Positions 1-5,858 of a stretch of 10,350 bases of DNA are shown here, piece after piece. The translations under genes and the position numbers were made by a program. Under the pieces are notes generated by a model. That model made no database searches and had not been told where the DNA came from. It worked only from the letters and a program-made list of their open reading frames with translations. Origin of the DNA: Actinomycetota bacterium (lineage in GTDB: Bacteria; Actinomycetota; Thermoleophilia; Solirubrobacterales; Thermoleophilaceae). The DNA lies in assembly GCA_005883295.1 (NCBI GenBank), contig VAWV01000142.1:1-10350 (forward strand). The letters are read 5' to 3'. Position 1 is the first letter of the stretch, and each line of letters begins with the position of its first letter.

Positions 1-7
1 ACCGCGG

Positions 8-364
8 CTACCGAAGCTCTGCATCCGGCAGCCGGGGCGGGGCGGGCGGCAGGGGATCCAGCACCTCGAGCTGATCGGCCACGACCTCGTAGCGCGTACG
101 GCGCTGGCCGCCGGGATCGACCCACTCGTCGAGATCCAGCCGCCCCGACACCGCCACGCGCATCCCGCCGCGCAGCTCCTCCACGAGCCCGCGCGCACGG
201 ACCCCTGCCGTGACCACGTCGACATAGACCACGCCGGGCTCGGGGATTCCGGTCGCGCCGACCCTCGGGATCGCCACCCGCATCGTGCACTCCATCTCGC
301 CCGTCAACACCGCCCGGACGGCGGGCCTCTCAACCAGGCGGCCGATCAGGTTCACGCTATTCAC
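8..364 (-). CDS. ssb: Short single-stranded DNA-binding protein (SSB-like, OB fold)
   Basis: Predicted 118-residue SSB-family protein that would bind single-stranded DNA during replication, repair or recombination. The start VNSVNLIGRL and the later stretch GMRVAVSGRLDLDEW (about residues 67-81) followed by YEVVADQLEVL (92-102) match the strand order of bacterial SSB OB folds. It lacks the usual long flexible tail and acidic DDDIPF-like tip, ending instead in a Pro-rich PPRLPDAELR, so it should not recruit SSB-interacting proteins in the normal way. This suggests a secondary, SsbB-like paralogue rather than the essential SSB; that is inference. The GTG at 362-364 gives the family-typical N-terminus. 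A second GTG at 353-355 sits about 8 bases after a GGGGGAG and may be the real start. It lies 185 bp downstream of the pilin gene on the same strand. Confidence 0.78.
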   Translation of the reverse strand: MNSVNLIGRLVERPAVRAVLTGEMECTMRVAIPRVGATGIPEPGVVYVDVVTAGVRARGLVEELRGGMRVAVSGRLDLDEWVDPGGQRRTRYEVVADQLEVLDPLPPAPPRLPDAELR

Positions 365-549
365 TCCCCCGCTGTTCGCGGCGGGAGGCGAGCTCCCCGT
401 GAGAACCGCCCGGGCGGGTGCCGATCGCGGTCGATCGCGGGCCCTGCTGCGCTTTCGTTCGGAGCGCCGGCGCGCGGCCCTGCCACCCGATCGGGTGGTC
501 TTTGTCCGAGAGGTGGCCGATTTGCGGCCCTTCCTCGCGCGCGCCGGGG
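365..549. other. Gap between pilin and SSB genes
   Basis: This 185-bp non-coding stretch lies between two minus-strand genes. It contains a perfect 16-bp palindrome (483-498) and a short direct repeat of GATCGCGG near 423-440. I see no convincing coding potential: the frames that read through it give only Arg/Pro/Ala-rich translations. It may hold the terminator of the pilin gene and/or the promoter of the SSB gene. Confidence 0.5.
483..498. repeat. Perfect 16-bp palindrome CCACCCGATCGGGTGG
   Basis: CCACCCGA and TCGGGTGG are exact reverse complements. As RNA from the minus strand this would form a 6-bp stem with a GATC loop about 52 bases after the pilin stop codon, but no U-run follows, so it would be at best a weak terminator. 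As DNA it has the symmetry of a dimeric repressor site upstream of the SSB gene. The sequence does not decide between these. Confidence 0.45.
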
Positions 550-780
550 TCAGAACTGGACCTTCCGGACGGCGTCCTTGATCTTGCCGATGATCGCGTC
601 GCCGAGGTCCTTTCCCTGCCCCGTGCGGAAGCCCTTGAGGGCGGCGACGACGCCGGCCATGACGAGAGCGACCAGCAGTATGAGCGCGACGTATTCGACA
701 GTCCCCTGGCCGCCGGGGGACAGGAGCCGGTCGCGGGCGCGAAGTGCGGTGACGTGTGCCCACGCGATTGGACGCTGCAT
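550..780 (-). CDS. Flp/TadE-type type IVb prepilin (class III signal style)
   Basis: 76-residue pilin precursor. A basic leader of about 24 residues ends in SPGG, followed by QGTVEYVALILL and a hydrophobic helix (about residues 31-48), then a short charged tail ending KIKDAVRKVQF. Cleavage after Gly24 would place Glu29 at position +5 of the mature 52-residue pilin, as in Flp/Tad pilins; the Q-x-T-x-E-Y pattern also resembles class III signal peptides. A prepilin peptidase would process it and the Tad machinery would assemble it at the cell surface for adhesion or DNA uptake. No tad, prepilin peptidase or secretion ATPase gene is visible nearby, so it is either an orphan pilin or an outlier of a locus elsewhere. 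The ATG at 778-780 is fixed by a strong GGGAGG five bases upstream. The frame upstream of it is not homologous to pilins. Confidence 0.88.
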   Translation of the reverse strand: MQRPIAWAHVTALRARDRLLSPGGQGTVEYVALILLVALVMAGVVAALKGFRTGQGKDLGDAIIGKIKDAVRKVQF

Positions 781-785
781 CGGTA

Positions 786-791
786 CCTCCC
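786..791 (-). promoter_or_regulatory. Ribosome binding site of the pilin gene
   Basis: GGGAGG on the minus strand lies five bases before the pilin ATG. It is one of the clearest Shine-Dalgarno sequences in the window and decides the start, in contrast to several neighbouring genes that have none. Confidence 0.8.
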
Positions 792-829
792 TGGGTCGTT
801 TTGAGCCTGAACCGATGCTCGCCGAGCGC

Positions 830-860
830 GTGTTACGGCTCCAGACCCGGATGTGACAAC
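830..860 (-). promoter_or_regulatory. Possible promoter of the pilin gene
   Basis: On the minus strand TTGTCA (855-860) is followed after 18 bases by TAACAC (830-835), a plausible but imperfect -35/-10 pair. It would give a leader of about 40 bases carrying the pilin ribosome binding site. This is a pattern match only. Confidence 0.3.
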
Positions 861-885
861 TCCACGACGGCGCGGTGACAATTCC
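853..885. repeat. Direct repeat GTGACAA(C/T)TCC, two copies 22 bp apart
   Basis: GTGACAACTCC (853-863) and GTGACAATTCC (875-885) agree at 10 of 11 positions and are spaced exactly 22 bp, two helical turns, in the gap between the divergent pilin and glycosyltransferase genes. Same-face spacing is typical of a cooperatively bound regulator. Each copy also contains a -35-like hexamer, GTGACA on plus and TTGTCA on minus, so promoter and operator readings overlap. Confidence 0.45.
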
Positions 886-894
886 GCTCGCGGG

Positions 895-900
895 TACGCT
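895..900 (+). promoter_or_regulatory. Candidate -10 box of the glycosyltransferase gene
   Basis: TACGCT fits the TANNNT -10 pattern and ends ten bases before the ATG at 911, with no Shine-Dalgarno in between. This would give a leaderless or nearly leaderless transcript. The same hexamer and nearly the same spacing precede the last gene of the window. Confidence 0.35.
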
Positions 901-910
901 CCCGCCCGCC

Positions 911-1879
911 ATGCGGGTGCTGGTCGTGACGAGCACGTACCCGACGCCGTCGCACCCCGGCCTCGGCGGGTTCGTTCGCGACCAGGTCGAGGCGCTGCGG
1001 GAGCTCGACGGCCTCGAGCTGGAGCTGTTCACGTACGAGCCCGGCGGTGCCGGCAACTACGTGCGCGCGGCGCGCGAGCTCAGACGCGCGCACGGCAGCG
1101 ATAGCTTCGACCTGGTCCACGCGCACTACGGCCTGAGCGGATGGGTTGCACGCGCGCTCGGCCGGCGGGCGCCGCTCGTCGTCACCTTCCACGGCACCGA
1201 CCTGAGGCACGCGGTGGTGGGGCCTCTGTCGCGCCTCCTCGCTCGCGGGATCGATCTCCCCGCTCCGGTCTCCGCGAGCCTCGCGCGCGATCCGGCCGGC
1301 GGCCTGCCGGGCGCGGGCGCGGGCGGAACGCGCGCCGCGGCGATCCTGCCGTGCGGGGTGAACCTCGACCGCTTCGGGCCCCGCGACCGCGGCGACGCGC
1401 GCCGGAGGCTGGGGATGGACATCGGAGGTCGCTACCTGCTGTTTCCGGCGGACCCGGCGCGGCCCGAGAAGCGGCACGACCGCGCGCGCGAGCTGGCCGC
1501 GGCCGCCGAGTCGGAGCTCCTGACCTACGCCGGCGCGCCGCCTGAGCGGATCCCGGACCTGATCAACGCGGCGAACGCGGTGGTCGCCACGTCCGAGCGC
1601 GAGGGGTTCGGCCTAGCTCCGCTCGAGGCGCTCGCCTGCGACGTCCCCGTCCTCTCGACCGACGTCGGGATCGCACCGGTGGCCCTTTGCGAGGTTGCGG
1701 GAACGCTCTGCGCGCGTTACGAGCCGCGGACCTGGCTCGACGCGCTGCGGCCGCACCTTGATGCCCCCGACCCCCGGATCGACGGGCGCCGCCGCGCCGC
1801 CCTATTCGGCCGCGACCGGATGGCCGAGCGCGTGTTCGAGGCGTACCGCGACGTGACGCGAGAGGCAGCCTCCGGATAG
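911..1879 (+). CDS. GT-B glycosyltransferase, GT4 family
   Basis: 322-residue glycosyltransferase, predicted to transfer a sugar from an activated nucleotide-sugar donor to a cell-surface or glycolipid acceptor; donor and acceptor are unknown. The N-terminal half starts MRVLVVTSTYPTPSHPGLGG and has the glycine-rich acceptor-side loop GLGGFVRDQVEAL (about 18-30), then VHAHYGLSG (about 69-77) and VTFHGTD (91-97). The C-terminal donor domain has RPEKR (194-198) and the E-x7-E motif in EREGFGLAPLEALA (E231 and E239), both diagnostic of GT4. It is short for GT4, with a trimmed region between RPEKR and the E-x7-E, but I see no frameshift. The ATG at 911 gives the usual N-terminus; a GTG at 875 is in frame but adds residues atypical of the family. 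It stands alone and diverges from the pilin gene. Confidence 0.9.
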   Translation: MRVLVVTSTYPTPSHPGLGGFVRDQVEALRELDGLELELFTYEPGGAGNYVRAARELRRAHGSDSFDLVHAHYGLSGWVARALGRRAPLVVTFHGTDLRHAVVGPLSRLLARGIDLPAPVSASLARDPAGGLPGAGAGGTRAAAILPCGVNLDRFGPRDRGDARRRLGMDIGGRYLLFPADPARPEKRHDRARELAAAAESELLTYAGAPPERIPDLINAANAVVATSEREGFGLAPLEALACDVPVLSTDVGIAPVALCEVAGTLCARYEPRTWLDALRPHLDAPDPRIDGRRRAALFGRDRMAERVFEAYRDVTREAASG

Positions 1880-1889
1880 CGGCGTAGCC

Positions 1890-1919
1890 GTGAACCAGGC
1901 GTCCGTACGCGGGTATATT
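1890..1919 (+). promoter_or_regulatory. Possible promoter of the two zinc-ribbon genes
   Basis: GTGAAC (1890-1895) and TATATT (1914-1919) are separated by 18 bases. TATATT is the most AT-rich hexamer in this 90-bp gap. The implied leader before the ATG at 1970 is about 44 bases and has no clear Shine-Dalgarno. Confidence 0.35.
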
Positions 1920-1969
1920 GGCCCGCTGAAGCGAGGCGGCGCACTCCGCGGTCCCGTCGCGGCAATCCG

Positions 1970-2524
1970 ATGCGTCCATCCCTGAAAGCCCTCCGCAGCA
2001 GGATCTCCAAGAGAGCCCGGGAGGCCGCCCAGGGCGGCGGCGTGCCCGCCGGTGGCGAGCCCCAGCCCGCCGATCGCAGCGCCCGCCCGGGCGCGATCGA
2101 GCGCGGCGCGATGCGGCGCCGCCTCCGCCGCGCGCGACAGCTCCGTGAGGCGACGCTCACCGAGCTTGGCGCGCTGGTGATGGAGATGCAGCGTCAGCGC
2201 CGCAACAACCCCGCGCTGGTGGAGCGGAAGGCTCACGAGGCGCTGCTCGTGGATCGGGAGGCCATCGCGCTGGCCCGCGCGCTCCGGTCGGAGCTCACGG
2301 TCGGCGAGGTGGTCGCGGCCGGTGTGGCTGGCAGCTGCGCGGCGTGCGGCGCGCTGCTCGCCACCGACGACCGCTTCTGCGCACGCTGCGGAACCCCGGC
2401 GACGGCCGGCAACGGAGGCGCCGCCGCGCGGGCCTCGACCGCCGCGCCGCCACCGGACCCTGGGACCCGCGCCGCGCCGCCGCCGGACCCCAGGACCCGG
2501 ATGACCGGGCCCGAGCCGCGGTGA
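1970..2524 (+). CDS. Zinc-ribbon protein of unknown function
   Basis: 184-residue protein that I do not recognise as a named family. The first 45 residues are basic and low-complexity. Residues about 48-110 are highly charged and probably helical (MRRRLRRARQLREATLTELG, then VERKAHEALLVDREAIALA), possibly a coiled coil. A zinc ribbon follows with C123-x2-C126-x10-C137-x2-C140. The C-terminus is a Pro/Ala tail containing a tandem decapeptide, AAPPPDPGTR then AAPPPDPRTR (158-177). No signal peptide or membrane segment is seen. It overlaps the next gene by GTGA, so the two are probably translated together; the next protein has a ribbon of identical spacing, hinting at a shared partner. The ATG at 1970 opens the frame; an internal ATG at 2111 before the charged helix is an alternative. 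Confidence 0.75.
   Translation: MRPSLKALRSRISKRAREAAQGGGVPAGGEPQPADRSARPGAIERGAMRRRLRRARQLREATLTELGALVMEMQRQRRNNPALVERKAHEALLVDREAIALARALRSELTVGEVVAAGVAGSCAACGALLATDDRFCARCGTPATAGNGGAAARASTAAPPPDPGTRAAPPPDPRTRMTGPEPR
2441..2500 (+). repeat. Tandem 30-bp repeat inside the zinc-ribbon gene
   Basis: Positions 2441-2470 and 2471-2500 match at about 26 of 30 bases and encode the two AAPPPDPxTR decapeptides. It is an in-frame duplication in a disordered tail, the sort of site where copy number could differ between strains. Confidence 0.75.
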
Positions 2525-3255
2525 GCGCAAGCGGCATCCCGCCCCGGCCCGCGCCGCCGCCTTCACCCGAGACCCTGGCGGGCCTCCCTCCGCCCGTGGT
2601 CACGGACCGCCGCATCCCCTGCCCGCGCTGCGGCGAGCTCGCCGAGCCCGGGCAGGAGATCTGCCTTCGCTGTGGCGCGCTCGTGGGCCGCCACTACCGG
2701 CGCCCGCCGAGCTGGCGCATCCCCGCTGCGCTCGCGGCCCTCGGGGTCCTCCTGGTCGGCGCCGGAGTCGGGTTCGGCGTGGCCGAGCTGACCCACCACA
2801 AGTCCGCGAAGAAGAGCGCGCCGGTCTCGCTGAACCCCACGGCCCCGCGCACCACCGCCGCGCCGTCCACGCTCACCACGCCGTCCACGACCACCACGAC
2901 GGCGCCCCCCAAAACGACTCCCACGACCAACACCGCGCCGACCACCACAACCCCGAGCGGCGGAGCGAACGGCTCGGCGGCGCTGACGGTGTGGCCCTCG
3001 ACCACGCGCGGGTGGACCGTCGTCCTGCTCATCACCAGGGACAGGGCGAAGGCCATGTCGAGGGCCCGCGACGCCGCGCGGAAGTCGATCTCCGCCGGCG
3101 TGATCCACGGGTCCGACTACTCGGGCTTCAACCGCGCCGACTGGATCGTGTTCATGGGCCAGTACCCGAGGCGCGACGCCGCGGTGCGAGCCCAGAAGGG
3201 CTACGCCGCGAAGGGCTTCAGCGGAAAGCCGCGCTTCATCAAGCCGAAGATGTAG
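2521..3255 (+). CDS. Membrane-anchored zinc-ribbon protein with SPOR-like C-terminal domain
   Basis: 244-residue protein with clear modular order: a Pro-rich N-terminus; a zinc ribbon C34-x2-C37-x10-C48-x2-C51; one transmembrane helix at about 67-89 (IPAALAALGVLLVGAGVGFG); a Thr/Pro-rich linker at about 96-145; and a C-terminal globular domain at about 154-243. The last domain has GWTVVLL, HGSDYSGFNRADWIVFMGQY and repeated Ala/Arg helices, like SPOR domains that bind denuded peptidoglycan. The likely topology puts the ribbon in the cytoplasm and the SPOR-like part outside, reaching the cell wall through the linker, so a role at the envelope or division site is reasonable but unproven. The GTG at 2521 overlaps the previous stop (GTGA). 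The frame runs further upstream but that part is an antiphase shadow. Its 3' end overlaps the convergent deacetylase gene by 17 bp. Confidence 0.85.
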   Translation: MSASGIPPRPAPPPSPETLAGLPPPVVTDRRIPCPRCGELAEPGQEICLRCGALVGRHYRRPPSWRIPAALAALGVLLVGAGVGFGVAELTHHKSAKKSAPVSLNPTAPRTTAAPSTLTTPSTTTTTAPPKTTPTTNTAPTTTTPSGGANGSAALTVWPSTTRGWTVVLLITRDRAKAMSRARDAARKSISAGVIHGSDYSGFNRADWIVFMGQYPRRDAAVRAQKGYAAKGFSGKPRFIKPKM

Positions 3256-4270
3256 CCGGCAGCCCGGCAGCGGGCCAGTGCTCCGCCACCACGGCGGCGG
3301 CGGCCAGGGCGACCGGGTGCGGCTCGACCGGCGCCGCGGCGCCTCCCCGCGCCAGGGCGTCGAGCGTGGCAGCGCAGGACTTGGCGAGCGCCCCGAGGTC
3401 GTATCCACCCTCGAGCACGGCCCCCACCGGGGCCCGAACTGCGTCGGCGAGAGTGCGTACGTGCAGGGCCATCTGCGCGAAGGAGTCCGCCTCCAGCCGG
3501 CACTCCGCCAGCGGATCCGCGCGATGGGCGTCGAAGCCCGCCGAGACCAGCACCAGCTGCGGCTCGAACGCCCGCGCCACCGGCATCACCACGTGCTCCA
3601 CAAGCGAGAGCCAGATGTCGGCTCCCGAGCCTGGCGGCACCGGAAGGTTCACCGTGTACCCCTCCCCGGCGCCCGAGCCGGCATCGCGCAGCGGACCCGT
3701 GCCGGGATACAGCGGCGACTGGTGGATGCTCGCGAAGAGGACCCGCGGATCGGAGTGGAAGATGTCGTTGGTCCCGTTTCCGTGGTGGACGTCCCAGTCG
3801 AGGACGAACACCCGCTCGATGCCGAGCCCGTCGAGCGCATGGCGGGTGGCCACGGCGATGTTGTTGAACAGGCAGAAGCCCATCGCCGCGTCCGGCTCCG
3901 CGTGATGCCCGGGCGGCCGCAGCCCGCAGAACCCGACCGTCGCCTTCCCACCCACGAGCGCATCGACCATCGCGCAGGCCCCGCCCGCGGCGTGCAGCGC
4001 GGCCTCGTACGACCCGGCGCTCGCGACTGTGTCCGGGTCGAAGGCACCGCCCCCCGCCTCGGACACCGCTCGGATCGAGTCCACGTAGCGAGGCGGATGG
4101 ACGGCGGTCAGGGTGTCGAGATCGACCTCCGGCGCCTCCAGGCGCTCGTAGCCGAGCCAGCCGAGGCGCTCGAGCTCGCGCTCGATCGCCGGGATGCGGC
4201 CGGGGCCCTCCGGGTGCGGGCCCGTGTCGTGGCGGAGCGACGATTCGTGGCGGAAGTAGAGCGGGTCGAT
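3239..4270 (-). CDS. HDAC-family zinc-dependent deacetylase, no canonical start codon
   Basis: Histone-deacetylase/AcuC/acetylpolyamine-amidohydrolase family enzyme, predicted to remove acetyl groups from acetyl-lysine or a small acetyl-amide; the substrate is unknown. All catalytic signatures are present. Numbering from the ATC at 4268-4270: the His dyad in RPPGHHAE (about 122-123), zinc ligands in DWDVHHGNGT (Asp160, His162), the third ligand in SAGFDAHRADP (Asp247), and GGYD with the catalytic Tyr at about 300. The conserved N-terminus reads in frame (DPLYFRHESSLRHDTG, HPEGPGRIPAIE, AVHPPRYVDSIRAV), but the most upstream ATG/GTG/TTG is a GTG at 4084, which would delete about 62 conserved residues. 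I therefore place the start at an ATC (4268-4270) six bases after TACCGT. The alternatives are a base error (ATG to ATC) or a start lost in this strain. It converges on and overlaps the SPOR-like gene by 17 bp, and diverges from nadB. Confidence 0.88.
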   Translation of the reverse strand: MDPLYFRHESSLRHDTGPHPEGPGRIPAIERELERLGWLGYERLEAPEVDLDTLTAVHPPRYVDSIRAVSEAGGGAFDPDTVASAGSYEAALHAAGGACAMVDALVGGKATVGFCGLRPPGHHAEPDAAMGFCLFNNIAVATRHALDGLGIERVFVLDWDVHHGNGTNDIFHSDPRVLFASIHQSPLYPGTGPLRDAGSGAGEGYTVNLPVPPGSGADIWLSLVEHVVMPVARAFEPQLVLVSAGFDAHRADPLAECRLEADSFAQMALHVRTLADAVRAPVGAVLEGGYDLGALAKSCAATLDALARGGAAAPVEPHPVALAAAAVVAEHWPAAGLPATSSA

Positions 4271-4273
4271 GGA

Positions 4274-4285
4274 GATACGGTAATC
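4274..4285. promoter_or_regulatory. Overlapping divergent -10 elements (deacetylase / nadB)
   Basis: The sequence GATACGGTAATC is nearly its own reverse complement (GATTACCGTATC). It offers TACGGT (4276-4281) rightward and TACCGT (4277-4282) leftward, both fitting TANNNT. The leftward box ends six bases before the apparent deacetylase start at 4270; the rightward one ends nine bases before the TTG at 4291 and 33 before the ATG at 4315 of nadB. A single bidirectional promoter would explain the roughly 45-bp divergent gap. Confidence 0.42.
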
Positions 4286-4314
4286 GGCGCTTGGCGAGCG
4301 AACGCACCACTTCG

Positions 4315-5760
4315 ATGCGAGCCGACGTGGCCGTGGTCGGGGCCGGAGCCGCCGGCCTCTATGCGGCGCTGGTGGCGGCGCGTGAGGGAGCGCGCGTGGT
4401 GCTCGTCTCGCGGTCGCCGCTCGCGGAGACAGCGAGCTACTGGGCCCAGGGCGGCATCGCGGCCGCGCTGGCGCTCTCCGACTCGCCCGCGCGCCACCTG
4501 GCCGACACGCTCGCAGCGGGTCGCGGCGCCAGCCGGCCGAGCGCCGCCCGGGTGCTCTGCGAGGAGTCGGCGGAGAGCGTGCGCGACCTCGAGTCGCTCG
4601 GGGTCCACTTCGACGCCGACCGCCGCGGCCAGCTGGCGCTGGGGCTCGAGGGCGGCCACTCGGTCCGGCGGGTGGTCCACGCCGGCGGCAGCGCCACCGG
4701 GCGCCGGATCACCCGCGAGCTCTCGGCGCGGGCGGCCGTGGACGAGCGCATCGAGGTGCTCGAGGGCGCCGCCGCCAGGTCCCTCCAGCTGACCGACGGG
4801 CGCTGCGTCGGGGTCGTGGCCGAGCGATCCGGCGGTCAGACGGTGAGCATCCACGTTCGAGCCACGGTGCTCGCGACGGGAGGTGCGGCAGCGCTCTGGG
4901 AACGCACTACAAACCCCCCCGGGACCGTCGGTGCCGGCCTGACCCTCGCCCAGCATGCGGGCGCCGACCTTGCGGACCTCGAGTTCGTGCAGTTCCACCC
5001 CACTGCGCTGCGGCATCCCGCGAACGACGGATTCCTGATCACCGAGGCGATCCGCGGCGAGGGCGCCCTGCTCGTGGACGACTCAGGCGAGCGGTTCGTC
5101 GACGAGTTGGCCCCGCGTGACCAGGTCGCGCTGGCGATCGAGCACGTCATGCGCTCGGACACCGACGCCGGCGTCTTCCTCGACCTCCGCAGGATCGACA
5201 TGACGCACTTCCCGAACGTTGCGGCGGCGTTGAAGCGTGCGGGACTCGATCCCGGACGCGATCTGATCCCGGTCGCCCCGGCGGCGCACTACACGATGGG
5301 CGGCATCGCCACCGACCTCGACGGTCGCGCGTCGCTGGACGGCCTGTTCGCAGTTGGCGAATGCGCGTGCAACGGCATGCACGGCGCAAACCGGCTGGCC
5401 TCCAACTCGCTTGCGGAGTGCTTCGTCTTCGGGCGCAGGGCGGGCGCCGCAGCTGCTGCCGCCGCGCCTCTCGAGGCCACCATCGGCGGCTTCGTGCCGG
5501 ACACCCCGGATCCCGTACCGCCGCCCGCGACCCGCGCGGCGCTGTGGCGCAACGCCGGGCTCGTGCGCACGGCCGACGGGCTCCGCGAGCTCCTGGACGA
5601 CCCCTTCCCGCTCGCGCGTACGATCGCCGCCGCCGCGCTCGCGCGGGAGGAGAGCCGGGGCGCGCACCAGCGCAGCGACCGGCCCGCGCCGGATCCGGCC
5701 TACGACGGGCAGCACATGCTGATCCGCGGAGGCGAGATCCGCCTCGAGCGCTGGGACTAG
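4315..5760 (+). CDS. nadB: L-aspartate oxidase
   Basis: 481-residue FAD enzyme that oxidises L-aspartate to iminoaspartate, which quinolinate synthase (NadA) then condenses to quinolinate for NAD synthesis; cytoplasmic. The FAD-binding motif is VGAGAAG (G9, G11, G14). Family signatures follow: SYWAQGGIAAAL (from 41), FVQFHPTAL (about 244-252), ITEAIRGEGA, ELAPRD with the catalytic-type Arg288, APAAHYTMGGI (His335), and GECACNGMHGANRLASNSL with Arg370. The C-terminal helical domain has the conserved REESRGAHQRSD (about 444-455) but is shorter than in the roughly 530-residue E. coli enzyme. ESRGAH and the hinge motifs separate it from fumarate reductase and succinate dehydrogenase flavoproteins. 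The ATG at 4315 gives the typical N-terminus; TTG at 4291 is an in-frame alternative closer to the putative -10 box. No nadA or nadC adjoins it. Confidence 0.95.
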   Translation: MRADVAVVGAGAAGLYAALVAAREGARVVLVSRSPLAETASYWAQGGIAAALALSDSPARHLADTLAAGRGASRPSAARVLCEESAESVRDLESLGVHFDADRRGQLALGLEGGHSVRRVVHAGGSATGRRITRELSARAAVDERIEVLEGAAARSLQLTDGRCVGVVAERSGGQTVSIHVRATVLATGGAAALWERTTNPPGTVGAGLTLAQHAGADLADLEFVQFHPTALRHPANDGFLITEAIRGEGALLVDDSGERFVDELAPRDQVALAIEHVMRSDTDAGVFLDLRRIDMTHFPNVAAALKRAGLDPGRDLIPVAPAAHYTMGGIATDLDGRASLDGLFAVGECACNGMHGANRLASNSLAECFVFGRRAGAAAAAAAPLEATIGGFVPDTPDPVPPPATRAALWRNAGLVRTADGLRELLDDPFPLARTIAAAALAREESRGAHQRSDRPAPDPAYDGQHMLIRGGEIRLERWD

Positions 5761-5773
5761 GCAACCACCGGGT

Positions 5774-5839
5774 ACGGCCGCTTACCTGCCGTCACTTACT
5801 CCGAATCGGGACGTCCGGATCCGTGTTTTCTAGTCCCGA
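5774..5839 (+). terminator. Weak hairpins after nadB
   Basis: ACGGC pairs with GCCGT around a nine-base loop (5774-5792), and TCGGGAC (5806-5812) pairs with GTCCCGA (5833-5839) around a 20-base loop, followed by AAAATGCG. Neither has a U-run. They may end the nadB transcript, but the support is only base pairing. Confidence 0.25.
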
Positions 5840-5858
5840 AAATGCGTCCGTTGCAGGG

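Noticed and set aside
1802..2566. 254-codon minus-strand frame opposite the first zinc-ribbon gene
   Set aside because: It is a low-complexity Gly/Arg/Ala translation, whereas the plus strand shows zinc-ribbon cysteines and coupling to the next gene.
2850..2960. ACC/ACG-rich repeat as a microsatellite or CRISPR-like element
   Set aside because: The tract encodes the Thr/Pro stalk of the SPOR-like protein; there is no regular repeat-spacer structure.
3201..4310. 369-codon minus-strand frame starting at a GTG at 4310
   Set aside because: It is the wrong frame over the deacetylase: Arg/Gly-rich with no motifs. I considered it as the 5' part of a frameshifted deacetylase, but the deacetylase N-terminus reads correctly in its own frame, so no frameshift is needed.
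3278..4792. 504-codon plus-strand frame across the deacetylase and nadB starts
   Set aside because: It is antisense to the deacetylase and out of frame with nadB; the composition is Arg/Ala/Ser-rich and no family is recognised.
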